Origin: Bacteroidia bacterium
GTDB taxonomy: Bacteria > Bacteroidota > Bacteroidia > Bacteroidales > GCA-2748055
Direction of reading: 5' to 3'
NCBI GenBank assembly: GCA_030596245.1
Contig: JAUVKN010000076.1
Coordinates: 1-14,267, forward strand
Length of the DNA: 14,267 nucleotides
In this document: positions 7,183 through 14,267 of the stretch, piece after piece
Layout of the letters: every line of letters starts with the position of its first letter
How positions within the stretch are numbered: the stretch's first letter is position 1
Notes under the pieces: model-generated
What the model saw: the letters and a program-made list of their open reading frames with translations, nothing else
What the model was told of the DNA's origin: nothing
Databases searched by the model: none
Position numbers and translations under genes: made by a program

Positions 7183-10100
7183 TTAGAACGAGAAGTCTAT
7201 ACTTAAGGAATATGTCCTCGGCATCTCTCTTTGTGACTCGGGGTCACCCTGGATCCATTTTGTGAATACGGCAGCATTGTCAACGTTTAATGCAAGACGC
7301 ATGCGGCTAATCCTCATTTTACTCAATGCACTGGCAGACAGATTATACCCCAGAGAGATATTCTGGATACGCAGGTATGAACGGTTCTGGTAATACGCTT
7401 CATTCGACAGCATTAAGGAATTGATCCTGGCTGCAGTGTTAATCGGATTACTCGGTGTCCAGAATGGCAGGTCGAACCAGTTATGGTTCTTAATGTAGGT
7501 CTGGTCTTCGTTAAACGGGTAGTCAGATCCACCTTTGTAACCCAATTTGGCCAGCAGAATAACACCCAGATCGAAGCCTTTATATTCGACTTCATTCCTG
7601 AAGGTAATGTACCAAGGGTTGGAATTTAATCCCTGGTATATTTTATCATCAATATTCAGTACTCCGTCACCGTTCTGATCAATGATCCTGAAGTCGCCTG
7701 GATACTTGTTAAATAAGGCGGCCTCAGCTTCATCACTCTCCTGATAAACACCATCTATTTCATAATCCCATATCACGTCTTTGCTCTGACCGATAAACCA
7801 TCCGTTATCAATATCATCTGGTTCCACCATGACCGGGTTTCCGTTACCATCCAGGATCGGATTCCCATCTGAATCGGTATCCGCGATTAATTCTCCGGTT
7901 AACGATAGAATCTCATTCTTGTTATAATGCACATTTAAGCTGGTTGTCCAGATGAAATCTGAGGTTTGCATATTAATGGTGTTGATTGCCAGATCGAAAC
8001 CGGTATTCCTCAGGTTACCAACGTTGGTTGTAATATCGTCAAAGCCGGTAACAATGGGTAATTTCTTATCCAGAAGCAGATCCGTCGTCTCAGAGGTATA
8101 GACATCCAGTGAACCCCTCAATCGGCCATCCCATAACCCGTAATCAAGGGCCACGTTCCAGGCCTGGTTTTTCTCCCAGGAAAGTGACTGGTTAGCCATC
8201 CTGTTGATATACAGGTAAGGTGCCACGAAGTAGCCATTGTCCCAGTTGAGGTATTTATTGTCACTTAACCGGGCATAAGCCTGATATGAATTCAGACCAC
8301 TGGAGTTCCCGTTTACACCCCAGCTGACACGAAGTTTCAGGAAGGTAATTGCGGCAGGGGCATTGGCCATAAAATTCTCATTGGTAATGTTCCAGGCCCC
8401 TGAAACAGATGGGAAAGCAGCATATACATTATCTACACCAAAGCGGGAGTAACCATCACGCCGGATGGAGGCTGACAGATAATAACGGTTGCCGAAATTG
8501 TAATTTACACGGCCCATAAGGGCAGTTCTTGAAATGGCCTGATCGTCTGAATCTGCTCCAGGTATAAGCCCAAAGGCCATCCCATGATATCCGAGTGCTT
8601 CGGTCGGTGAAAAATTCGATGTCGAAGACGTCGTTGCCCAGCTCTGGCTGCGCTCTGCGTTTGCCAGTCCGGTTACAGCAAATGTGTGCTCGCCAAAGGT
8701 CTTATTCCAGTTCAGAATATTGTCAGATTGCCATTCGTAGGTCTCATTATGCCTTCTTCGGGCCCAACCTCCATGTCCCCAGTTCGGATTTGAACTATCC
8801 TCATATTCAAATCTTTTTTGCAGATTTATTCGCTGCGTAAAGTTTGAAGTAAATGTAATTCCGAAAGGAAGTTTCAATTTGGCATACATGGTGGGAATCA
8901 CGCTGTACCTGTCGTAATGCCTGGTTGTCCAAGCCGGTTCCAGAAATGGGTTGCCCCTGTTTGAACCTGCACCTGCATCTTTTAATTCGTCCCTTAGATC
9001 GAGATTGAGTTCACCCAGTACAATACCCTCGGTCCCATTCACCCAGGGCATATCATAGGGTGAAGCTGTACGATAAGCTCCGTTCGAAACTGGTTCCTGT
9101 CCTTCATTCTGATAGGCGAAATTGGTATTGATACCCAGATTCAGCCAGTCTGTTGCAGCCACATCAAGGTTCAACCGGGAAGTAATGGTTGAAAACGATT
9201 CTCCCACTTGAACCGACTCACTATCGATATATCCCAGAGACCAGTAGTATGTAACTTTATCAGTTCGGCCGGAAATGCTTACATCATAGTCCTGCCTGAT
9301 CCCTGTCTTGAATAAGAAATCCTGCCAGTCATAAGAAATACCGTTCATATAGTTCTCTTTTTCGTTTAGTTCAAAGCCGAAACCATCAAGCCAGGTGCCT
9401 GTAATTAGGTCAGAATTCGTTTCGCCGGGAATACCATTTACTTCCAACCACCGGGGTTGATAATTACCCGGAACATCTTCGTATTTATCAAAGCGGGAAT
9501 ATTCGCCCATAAGTCCATCTTGTTCTCCTCCTATGAGACTGGATTTTGCTTCATTCATGTCTGTCAGCCAGCCCATTACTTCATCTCCTGCCTTGAAAGT
9601 ATTAAGTCTCCTGGCACCGGTTACAAGGCCGGTTTTTGCACTCACCCGAATGACAGGTTTGCCCAACGTTCCTTTTTTGGTGGTAAACACAATCACCCCG
9701 TTTGATGCACGTGAACCGTAAATTGATGCAGCACTGGCATCCTTTAATACGTCCACACTCTCCACATCGTTCACATTAATTTCAGCGATGTCCCCGTTAA
9801 AAATGACTCCATCGAGTACAATAAGCGGACGGTTGGCAGATCTTTCGTCTCCATCATTTGATTTAATGGTGATGTCTCCGAGTATCTCAAAATCTGGGAC
9901 ATTTTTAGCACTGGTGCTATAGCCCACCTGTAATCCGGGAACTGCAGATCTTAACAGCTCAGAAACATTCGAGGGCTTGTACTTCTCAAACTCTTCGGCT
10001 TGCACATTTACAATGGCTCCGGTCAAGTCCTGCTTTCTTGCTGTACCATAACCGATAACAACTACCTCGTCCAGACCAATGGCATCTTCTGTCATGGTGG

Positions 10101-10392
10101 TGTTAATGGTTGTTTGATCCCCAATTTCAATTTGCTGGGTAGTCATCCCAATAAAGGAGAACATCAGATGGGTAGCTTCTGCCGGAACTGTCAGTGAATA
10201 GGAGCCATCAGCTCCAGTAATTGTACCCGATACGGTGCCGGACACAACTATTGACACCCCGGGTACTGCTTCACCCGCATCATCTGTCACTTGTCCGGTA
10301 ATGTTTCTGTCTTGTGCATGAAGAGCACTTACAAACAACATCAGGAAAATAGACAAGATTGTCGATCTTAAAATTTGTCGTTGTCTTTTCAT
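7183..10392 (-). CDS. susC: SusC/RagA family TonB-linked outer-membrane receptor
   Basis: A 1069-residue TonB-dependent transporter, a normal length for SusC. Residues 1-26 are a signal peptide ending ALHAQ. Residues about 29-105 form the carboxypeptidase-D regulatory-like domain (ITGQVTDDAGEAVPGVSIVV). The TonB-box-type segment DEVVVIGYGT (109-118) follows, then the plug (about 120-240) with VSELLRSAVPGLQV, RPLIVLDGVIF, DVLKDASAASIYGSRASNGVIVFTT. The rest is the barrel, with many alternating aromatic strands and a final SIDFSF whose terminal Phe is the BAM-recognition type. A loop near residue 900 contains DQNGDGVLNIDDK, an EF-hand-like calcium motif common in SusC. It imports, energised by TonB-ExbBD, whatever SusD captures. 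Its start is 545 bases from the CotH gene end, so it probably has its own promoter in that gap, though I see no canonical Bacteroidota -33/-7 pair. Confidence 0.96.
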   Translation of the reverse strand: MKRQRQILRSTILSIFLMLFVSALHAQDRNITGQVTDDAGEAVPGVSIVVSGTVSGTITGADGSYSLTVPAEATHLMFSFIGMTTQQIEIGDQTTINTTMTEDAIGLDEVVVIGYGTARKQDLTGAIVNVQAEEFEKYKPSNVSELLRSAVPGLQVGYSTSAKNVPDFEILGDITIKSNDGDERSANRPLIVLDGVIFNGDIAEINVNDVESVDVLKDASAASIYGSRASNGVIVFTTKKGTLGKPVIRVSAKTGLVTGARRLNTFKAGDEVMGWLTDMNEAKSSLIGGEQDGLMGEYSRFDKYEDVPGNYQPRWLEVNGIPGETNSDLITGTWLDGFGFELNEKENYMNGISYDWQDFLFKTGIRQDYDVSISGRTDKVTYYWSLGYIDSESVQVGESFSTITSRLNLDVAATDWLNLGINTNFAYQNEGQEPVSNGAYRTASPYDMPWVNGTEGIVLGELNLDLRDELKDAGAGSNRGNPFLEPAWTTRHYDRYSVIPTMYAKLKLPFGITFTSNFTQRINLQKRFEYEDSSNPNWGHGGWARRRHNETYEWQSDNILNWNKTFGEHTFAVTGLANAERSQSWATTSSTSNFSPTEALGYHGMAFGLIPGADSDDQAISRTALMGRVNYNFGNRYYLSASIRRDGYSRFGVDNVYAAFPSVSGAWNITNENFMANAPAAITFLKLRVSWGVNGNSSGLNSYQAYARLSDNKYLNWDNGYFVAPYLYINRMANQSLSWEKNQAWNVALDYGLWDGRLRGSLDVYTSETTDLLLDKKLPIVTGFDDITTNVGNLRNTGFDLAINTINMQTSDFIWTTSLNVHYNKNEILSLTGELIADTDSDGNPILDGNGNPVMVEPDDIDNGWFIGQSKDVIWDYEIDGVYQESDEAEAALFNKYPGDFRIIDQNGDGVLNIDDKIYQGLNSNPWYITFRNEVEYKGFDLGVILLAKLGYKGGSDYPFNEDQTYIKNHNWFDLPFWTPSNPINTAARINSLMLSNEAYYQNRSYLRIQNISLGYNLSASALSKMRISRMRLALNVDNAAVFTKWIQGDPESQREMPRTYSLSIDFSF

Positions 10393-10937
10393 TAGAGTCA
10401 GTTTTAGTTTTAGATTTAATTATAATTTGGTTCTGGTTTTAATTGTTGTTGTGGTGATTCACTATTTATCGTGTAATTTCTTGAAATGTTTTTAGTATTA
10501 CCACAGGGAATTTCTCCATGGAAAATCTAAAAGTAGGAATATCGCATAGGCAGGTAAGTTTGGTTAGTTGGCATATTTTGGTCATCATAATATTAAGAAT
10601 AATACAGAGAAAAATCACTTTTAGAGGCAGATTTCTGCAAATTCATCAATGAGGAGATCGTGCTCAGGTTAGAAAAGTGGTCCAAGATCGCAATCATATT
10701 TTTAAAAAAAACTCTTTCCAAAACCAGAAGTTCAACATCTGAATTGCGGCTGTCCGGCCCACCATCACTACAATTCTGATCTGCATACATGGGAATTCTC
10801 CCTGGTGGTGGTATAAATTTTATCTTGTGCGGTGACAAGAAAATCCTATCAAGCCGCAAAAAATTAGAATCAATCTAAATTTCGAATCTCCTTGCGGCTG
10901 CACTTGTTGAAGCAGGGATGAAGGCTCCAGAATAAGG
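10393..10937. other. 545-base intergenic region upstream of susC
   Basis: This gap lies between the CotH stop and the susC start. Minus-strand leader sequence next to susC is A-rich, as is usual in Bacteroidota. A near-consensus -7 box (TACTTTTA, minus strand, 10528-10535) has no partner at the right distance, so no promoter is called. An inverted repeat is present at 10852-10899. An 88-codon minus-strand open frame (10593-10859) has no recognisable domain, signal peptide or neighbour logic and I do not call it a gene. No regulator gene is present. Confidence 0.6.
10852..10899. repeat. Inverted repeat with AGCCGCAA / TTGCGGCT arms
   Basis: AGCCGCAA (10852-10859) and TTGCGGCT (10892-10899) are perfect 8-bp inverted arms. 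Between them lies a nested short stem, TTAGA...TCTAA, around ATCAA. The GC-rich arms stand out in an AT-rich gap. This could be an RNA stem-loop or the remains of an element end; nothing beside it supports a mobile element. Confidence 0.4.
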
Positions 10938-10957
10938 CTAGTGCCTGATTATTCTGG
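10927..10957 (-). terminator. Hairpin at the 3' end of the CotH gene
   Basis: CCAGAATAA (10927-10935) pairs with TTATTCTGG (10949-10957), and an inner GGC/GCC pair (10936-10938 with 10943-10945) sits around a 4-base loop with a 3-base bulge. The stop codon lies inside the structure. No U-run follows on the minus strand, so it may protect the transcript end rather than be a classical intrinsic terminator. Confidence 0.35.
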
Positions 10958-12761
10958 TGGACATATGAAGCTTATTTGCATGAAGTTTAATAAAAAACAT
11001 CCCTTTGACCGTTGCATCAGGTTCCCAGGAAATCTTATAACTTCCCGGCAACAGGTACCTGCCCACAAGGTGCTCAATCAACCTGCCATATATGTCATAT
11101 ACATTTAGCGATGTATACCCCTCCTCTTTAATCACAAATTCGATCTCCAGGTAACTTTCAAATGGATTTGGATAGGCGTTTAACACTGGACCCATTTCCG
11201 GGTGATCAACAGTAGATGAGAGACAGCTTTCTTCAGATTCACCGGGAGAGCCATGTATTGAACATGAATATGTATAGTACTCTGGTGTAGAGGGATCGCC
11301 GGTTGGGTTTGTAAGTGCCGACACAATGGAATATCCATCCCAGTCTGAAACTGGCGGCCATGGAAAAACGGTTTCATACCTGAAAGAAAGTATTGTGTCA
11401 CCCGTAAAATCACAAATTGAGATTGATTCCCCATCACTGCTCAGATGTTTCATATACTCACCATCCGGAGGGAAATTATATCTGGAATTAAAGGCTTCAC
11501 TATTTGAACCCAGCACAATATATTCGCCGGGACCGATCACTGAACCAAAAGGAAAAATATAGTCTATTCCACCGCTGATCTCGGCGAAACTCAAGTCGAT
11601 TGTTTCGGTTCCCACATTCTTGAACTCAATGAATTCATAATTATTTCCAGGCAGTGCTCCGCTTATTGGGTCATAATTAATCTCAGTGATTTTAAACCCG
11701 CTAAAATCTGTCTTAACGATGGCAACAATTTGCTCCAGTGGACTCCAGGCCTGCCCATCTGTAGCCCTTGCTTTAATGATCACACTTTTGTTCAATATCA
11801 AAGCAGCTGTCAACTCCCGGGCATCGTTATTTATGTCACCTCCGCCTGATGAATAATCATCTAAAACCGGATCCTCAAGATTGGTCGTATAGTAAATCAG
11901 GTTCCCACTCCTTTCGTAGTCAAGGGCATCCCCGTTGTTAACAAACCCCGTGCTGAATGTGTCATTCTGATAAAAGAATACGGGGGACGGAATATCCGAG
12001 AAGATTCCCATTGCTTTTAACTGATCAATTACATGCGAGGGACGCCCCGGAATAAATTGATTCATGATCCAGTCATTCTCAGTCTGCCATTCAATATCCC
12101 TGGTATAGGGGATATCCCTCCGGTTGTCTCCCCACCTCGCAGACTCAGCAATCACAGGTAAGAACACTTCATTTGTTAATTGGGTATATTTTTCTTTTAA
12201 TCCATCTACTGTAAGCGGACCTTCTGTAATGAGCAGCTTTTCAACCTGCTCCATAAACATCAATCTGTATTCTCTGTTTTTCATTAATTTATCATGAATG
12301 TATGTCGGGTCGCCATAATTCGTTTTTCCGATGCGGAAAAATTCACTTCCCTCCATCACATGTTCTGCATCCCAGGAATGGAATCGCCATCTGCCCTCCG
12401 GAGATTCCTCATTATAAGTTGCATACCAGTTTTGATGATCCCAGTCCGAGTTCCCTAATGTAACATTCAGAATGACATATTTAATCAGATCCTCCACATC
12501 CAGCAGCTCCATAATGCGACCAAGACTTGATGGTGAATAGAGATCCCTGTCCAGGAGATCAAGCATTTCGATATAACTTTGATTGGTGCCGTGTTCCACA
12601 TTTTCATAAGAGTGCTTTAACACACTGTAGTCATCAGCTGAACCTCCCATACGGGCTGCGGAGAAGTGCTCATCAGGTCGCTCATGAAGCCAGTGCATAC
12701 CCCAGTACAACCCATTTAAATACAGGTGAACTTTCTTTCCTTGTGGGCCATAGCTTCCCAT
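10938..12761 (-). CDS. CotH kinase protein, C-terminal part, with lamin-tail and T9SS sorting domains (downstream of in-frame stop)
   Basis: The 607-residue continuation of the upstream gene, in the same reading frame; the Met at 12761 is just the first ATG after the TAA at 12861-12863. It begins inside the CotH kinase domain: KKVHLYLNGLYWGMHWLHERPDE (9-31), then GNSDWDHQNWY (103-113) and FHSWDAEH (127-134), which carry the Asp/Asn residues expected for Mg-ATP binding in this atypical kinase fold. Next come a chitobiase-C-like beta domain (about 258-350), a second lamin-tail domain (356-465, ITEINYDP... EFIEFKN), and a type A T9SS sorting domain (524-607, LNAYPNPFESYLEIEF... DIYGRLI). It has no signal peptide of its own, so alone it could not reach the T9SS. 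Its function depends on readthrough or on the stop being an error. Confidence 0.8.
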   Translation of the reverse strand: MGSYGPQGKKVHLYLNGLYWGMHWLHERPDEHFSAARMGGSADDYSVLKHSYENVEHGTNQSYIEMLDLLDRDLYSPSSLGRIMELLDVEDLIKYVILNVTLGNSDWDHQNWYATYNEESPEGRWRFHSWDAEHVMEGSEFFRIGKTNYGDPTYIHDKLMKNREYRLMFMEQVEKLLITEGPLTVDGLKEKYTQLTNEVFLPVIAESARWGDNRRDIPYTRDIEWQTENDWIMNQFIPGRPSHVIDQLKAMGIFSDIPSPVFFYQNDTFSTGFVNNGDALDYERSGNLIYYTTNLEDPVLDDYSSGGGDINNDARELTAALILNKSVIIKARATDGQAWSPLEQIVAIVKTDFSGFKITEINYDPISGALPGNNYEFIEFKNVGTETIDLSFAEISGGIDYIFPFGSVIGPGEYIVLGSNSEAFNSRYNFPPDGEYMKHLSSDGESISICDFTGDTILSFRYETVFPWPPVSDWDGYSIVSALTNPTGDPSTPEYYTYSCSIHGSPGESEESCLSSTVDHPEMGPVLNAYPNPFESYLEIEFVIKEEGYTSLNVYDIYGRLIEHLVGRYLLPGSYKISWEPDATVKGMFFIKLHANKLHMSTRIIRH

Positions 12762-12860
12762 CTGGTTCTGCAGTTGAGCTACAAAGTCATCACGGGTGTA
12801 CTGGGCGATGTCATTTTGTGAAAGAACATCACCTCTGTCTCTAATGCTTGATCCTCCACC

Positions 12861-12863
12861 TTA
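12861..12863 (-). other. In-frame TAA inside the CotH kinase gene
   Basis: The minus-strand reading runs NNAWH, TAA, GGGSSIRD with no change of frame: the distance from the base after the TAA (12860) to the downstream ATG (12761) is 99, a multiple of three. The 33 codons between the stop and that ATG read as ordinary CotH sequence (DIAQYTRDDFVAQLQNQ). One substitution would restore a 1050-codon gene. TAA is used as a normal stop elsewhere in the window, so genome-wide recoding is excluded. Confidence 0.9.
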
Positions 12864-14090
12864 ATGCCATGCATTATTCAGCCCTGCATCAATGGTCAGA
12901 CTGTTATAGGACTCCACACCATTATCAAACAGAGGGAAATTGAGTTTCCCCTGTCCATATTCAATTTCGAAACTAATTCTCATTGATAGTTTATCTGATT
13001 TCCAGCGATTTACACTGGTTCCTCCCACGATCATTACAGCACCATTTATTTGAAACTGACCACTGTCCCGGGCACTGAACATCTCAATGGATACCTTCCT
13101 TTTTTCAAGCTCTCCCTCCTGGTATATACCGTCGGTACCGAACCATTCATCCCGATTCATGACCAGTGATAAGGTGGGTATGGAAAGGAGGGCTTCATGC
13201 ATTTCATCCTGATAAGCTGGTGAATTTACAACCTCCGGGTCCATCTCGTAGTCGCCGGTTCCGGTATGCCCCCAATTGGTTGGATATCCATAGGGAGAGG
13301 CAGGCTGACTAAGAACATCATCTAAAAAGATATATGATTGAGACAAACTCTCCGGGCTTAAACAGGCCGGATTAAAAGTAATTGTTCTTACAATCGTTGT
13401 TCTATTGATATTAATCGGAGCGCTATATTCTTTCACAGAAACATGCATGGTATCAGAAGGAGAATATCCATTAAGGGAGTAGTAAATCCTGGTGCCTGGT
13501 TGTGAGCTATTGAGACTTAATTGAAAAGCTTCGCTATAGAACCCATGTTGATGACTGAAAGAGGCTTGCTCACAAAGCTGGGAATATCCCTCAAAATTAG
13601 CTTCACCAGGAGTCGGACCCTCCATAAAATGCAACGTCTCTCCACCATCGGGGAACCTGCCCCTGGAAACATCAGCCACCTGCCTATCATAGAAAATGCT
13701 ATCAAGTATGGTTTGACCATCTCTGTCTATGAGCAAGATAAATCCACCTTCGCTGCTTAGTTTAAAATTTGTGTGGGTTATTCCCAGCCCGGGGAATCCA
13801 TCAGCATAGAATACAATAAATCCTTTTGAAGCAATGCTCAGGCCTTCGGGAATAATCCATTTGGTATAATTTCCCTCATTATCGGTTAAGTATAAACCAC
13901 CCAAATGAATTCGTTCAGCCGAATTATTATACAATTCAATCCAGTCCGGATAATTTCCCGGCATATCCGGATTCTCCAGGAACTGAACATTGCCAGCCAT
14001 GAATTCATTTACAACAATATCTCCTGCAGAGATTTGCGCAAAACAACAAACCGTAAATAAAATAATAAACAGAAATCTTACCCTGTGCAT
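12861..14090 (-). CDS. CotH kinase protein, N-terminal part, with lamin-tail domain (ends at premature stop)
   Basis: 409 residues ending at the internal TAA. Residues 1-22 are a signal peptide (hydrophobic FLFIILFTVCCF, cleavage near ISAG). A lamin-tail domain follows at about 24-165 (IVVNEFMAGN... YPDWIELYNNSAERIHLGGLYLTDN), ending with the usual PTPGEAN. Residues 176-255 resemble a chitobiase/beta-hexosaminidase C-terminal-like beta domain (GTRIYYSLNGYSPSD... SQSYIF). The CotH domain begins near 290 (IPTLSLVMNRDEWFG, VSIEMF, QINGAVMIVGGTS, DKLSMRISF) and breaks off after SLTIDAGLNNAWH. The domain's ATP-site motifs lie past the stop. With the downstream part this is a secreted LTD-CotH-LTD-T9SS protein of the kind common in Bacteroidota, likely surface-bound. 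If the stop is real, this is a pseudogene. Confidence 0.85.
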   Translation of the reverse strand: MHRVRFLFIILFTVCCFAQISAGDIVVNEFMAGNVQFLENPDMPGNYPDWIELYNNSAERIHLGGLYLTDNEGNYTKWIIPEGLSIASKGFIVFYADGFPGLGITHTNFKLSSEGGFILLIDRDGQTILDSIFYDRQVADVSRGRFPDGGETLHFMEGPTPGEANFEGYSQLCEQASFSHQHGFYSEAFQLSLNSSQPGTRIYYSLNGYSPSDTMHVSVKEYSAPININRTTIVRTITFNPACLSPESLSQSYIFLDDVLSQPASPYGYPTNWGHTGTGDYEMDPEVVNSPAYQDEMHEALLSIPTLSLVMNRDEWFGTDGIYQEGELEKRKVSIEMFSARDSGQFQINGAVMIVGGTSVNRWKSDKLSMRISFEIEYGQGKLNFPLFDNGVESYNSLTIDAGLNNAWH

Positions 14091-14105
14091 ATCTTGCGCA
14101 AGATA
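14090..14105. promoter_or_regulatory. 16-bp perfect palindrome abutting the CotH start codon
   Basis: TATCTTGCGCAAGATA is its own reverse complement and overlaps the first base of the CotH ATG. Its position would suit an operator or a hairpin that masks the start. No regulator or second copy was seen in the window, so function is a guess. Confidence 0.3.
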
Positions 14106-14188
14106 GTTATTAGCCGGAAGTAATCACGCGAATCATGAACATCTGCCGGGTCTTGTTCCTGGCGATGCCGGGGGATTGTGACAGATAT

Positions 14189-14267
14189 TTATTCGTACGA
14201 CTCTTTCTTGCTTTTTAACTGGAGGATCAGGATTGAGAGCCTGGCCAAAAGAAAGGCGGTTATACCG
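14189..14267 (-). CDS. C-terminal end of an unidentified gene (possible membrane protein)
   Basis: The minus strand at the right edge is open for 25 codons before a TAA at 14191-14189. The peptide has a hydrophobic stretch (ITAFLLARLSILILQL) followed by a charged tail (KSKKESYE), as at the end of an inner-membrane protein with a cytoplasmic C-terminus. It lies 98 bases upstream of the CotH gene on the same strand. The family cannot be identified from so little sequence, and a chance frame is not excluded. Confidence 0.4.
   Translation of the reverse strand, partial: GITAFLLARLSILILQLKSKKESYE

Noticed and set aside
10593..10859. Minus-strand open frame of 88 codons upstream of susC
   Set aside because: No recognisable domain, signal or conserved-looking motif; composition fits a chance frame in non-coding DNA.
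10852..10899. Inverted repeat as an IS element end
   Set aside because: No transposase, no second end and no target-site duplication are visible nearby.
12861..12863. Stop-codon recoding (TAA read as an amino acid throughout the genome)
   Set aside because: TAA ends other genes in the window at their expected family lengths, so a genome-wide code change is excluded.
12761..12863. Frameshift as the cause of the CotH split
   Set aside because: The two halves are in the same frame; only a stop codon separates them.

Overview
The window looks like a chromosomal stretch of a Bacteroidota species. The evidence is a SusC/SusD outer-membrane pair, a type IX secretion (T9SS) C-terminal sorting domain, lipoproteins, AT-rich leaders with no clear Shine-Dalgarno sites, and moderate GC. 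A genus cannot be named from this sequence alone. No rRNA, tRNA, CRISPR array, IS element or integrase was seen.

Layout: on the left, two plus-strand genes, the 3' end of an ABC-transporter ATPase (3-140) and a lipoprotein with a DUF1080/LamG-like jelly-roll domain (152-883). Everything else reads on the minus strand. From right to left these are: the 3' end of an unidentified gene (14189-14267); a large CotH-kinase/lamin-tail/T9SS protein split by one in-frame TAA at 12861-12863 (14090-10938); a 545-base gap; susC (10392-7183) and susD (7128-5128); a strong 14-bp hairpin (5073-5105); a stand-alone TonB plug-domain protein with no barrel (4973-4296); a Tat-exported Gfo/Idh/MocA oxidoreductase (4230-2896); a PmoA-like (DUF6807) lipoprotein (2852-1809); and a Tat-exported TIM-barrel sugar isomerase/epimerase-like protein (1776-898). 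The last meets the plus-strand lipoprotein tail to tail.

How the genes may work together: SusC and SusD would bind and import a glycan or glycoside across the outer membrane. The Gfo/Idh/MocA, DUF6807 and TIM-barrel proteins all carry export signals, so they should act on the imported compound in the periplasm or at the membrane. No classical glycoside hydrolase, polysaccharide lyase or regulator is visible. The locus therefore resembles a redox-type utilization locus (oxidation to a keto-sugar, then isomerization or cleavage) more than a hydrolase-based PUL. The nearby DUF1080-like lipoprotein fits that idea because its family includes 3-keto-disaccharide hydrolases, but it lies on the opposite strand. 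The substrate cannot be deduced.

The points most worth a second look are the single in-frame stop splitting an otherwise intact CotH protein of about 1050 codons, the barrel-less SusC-like plug protein between susD and the enzyme genes, and the hydrolase-free exported enzyme set.
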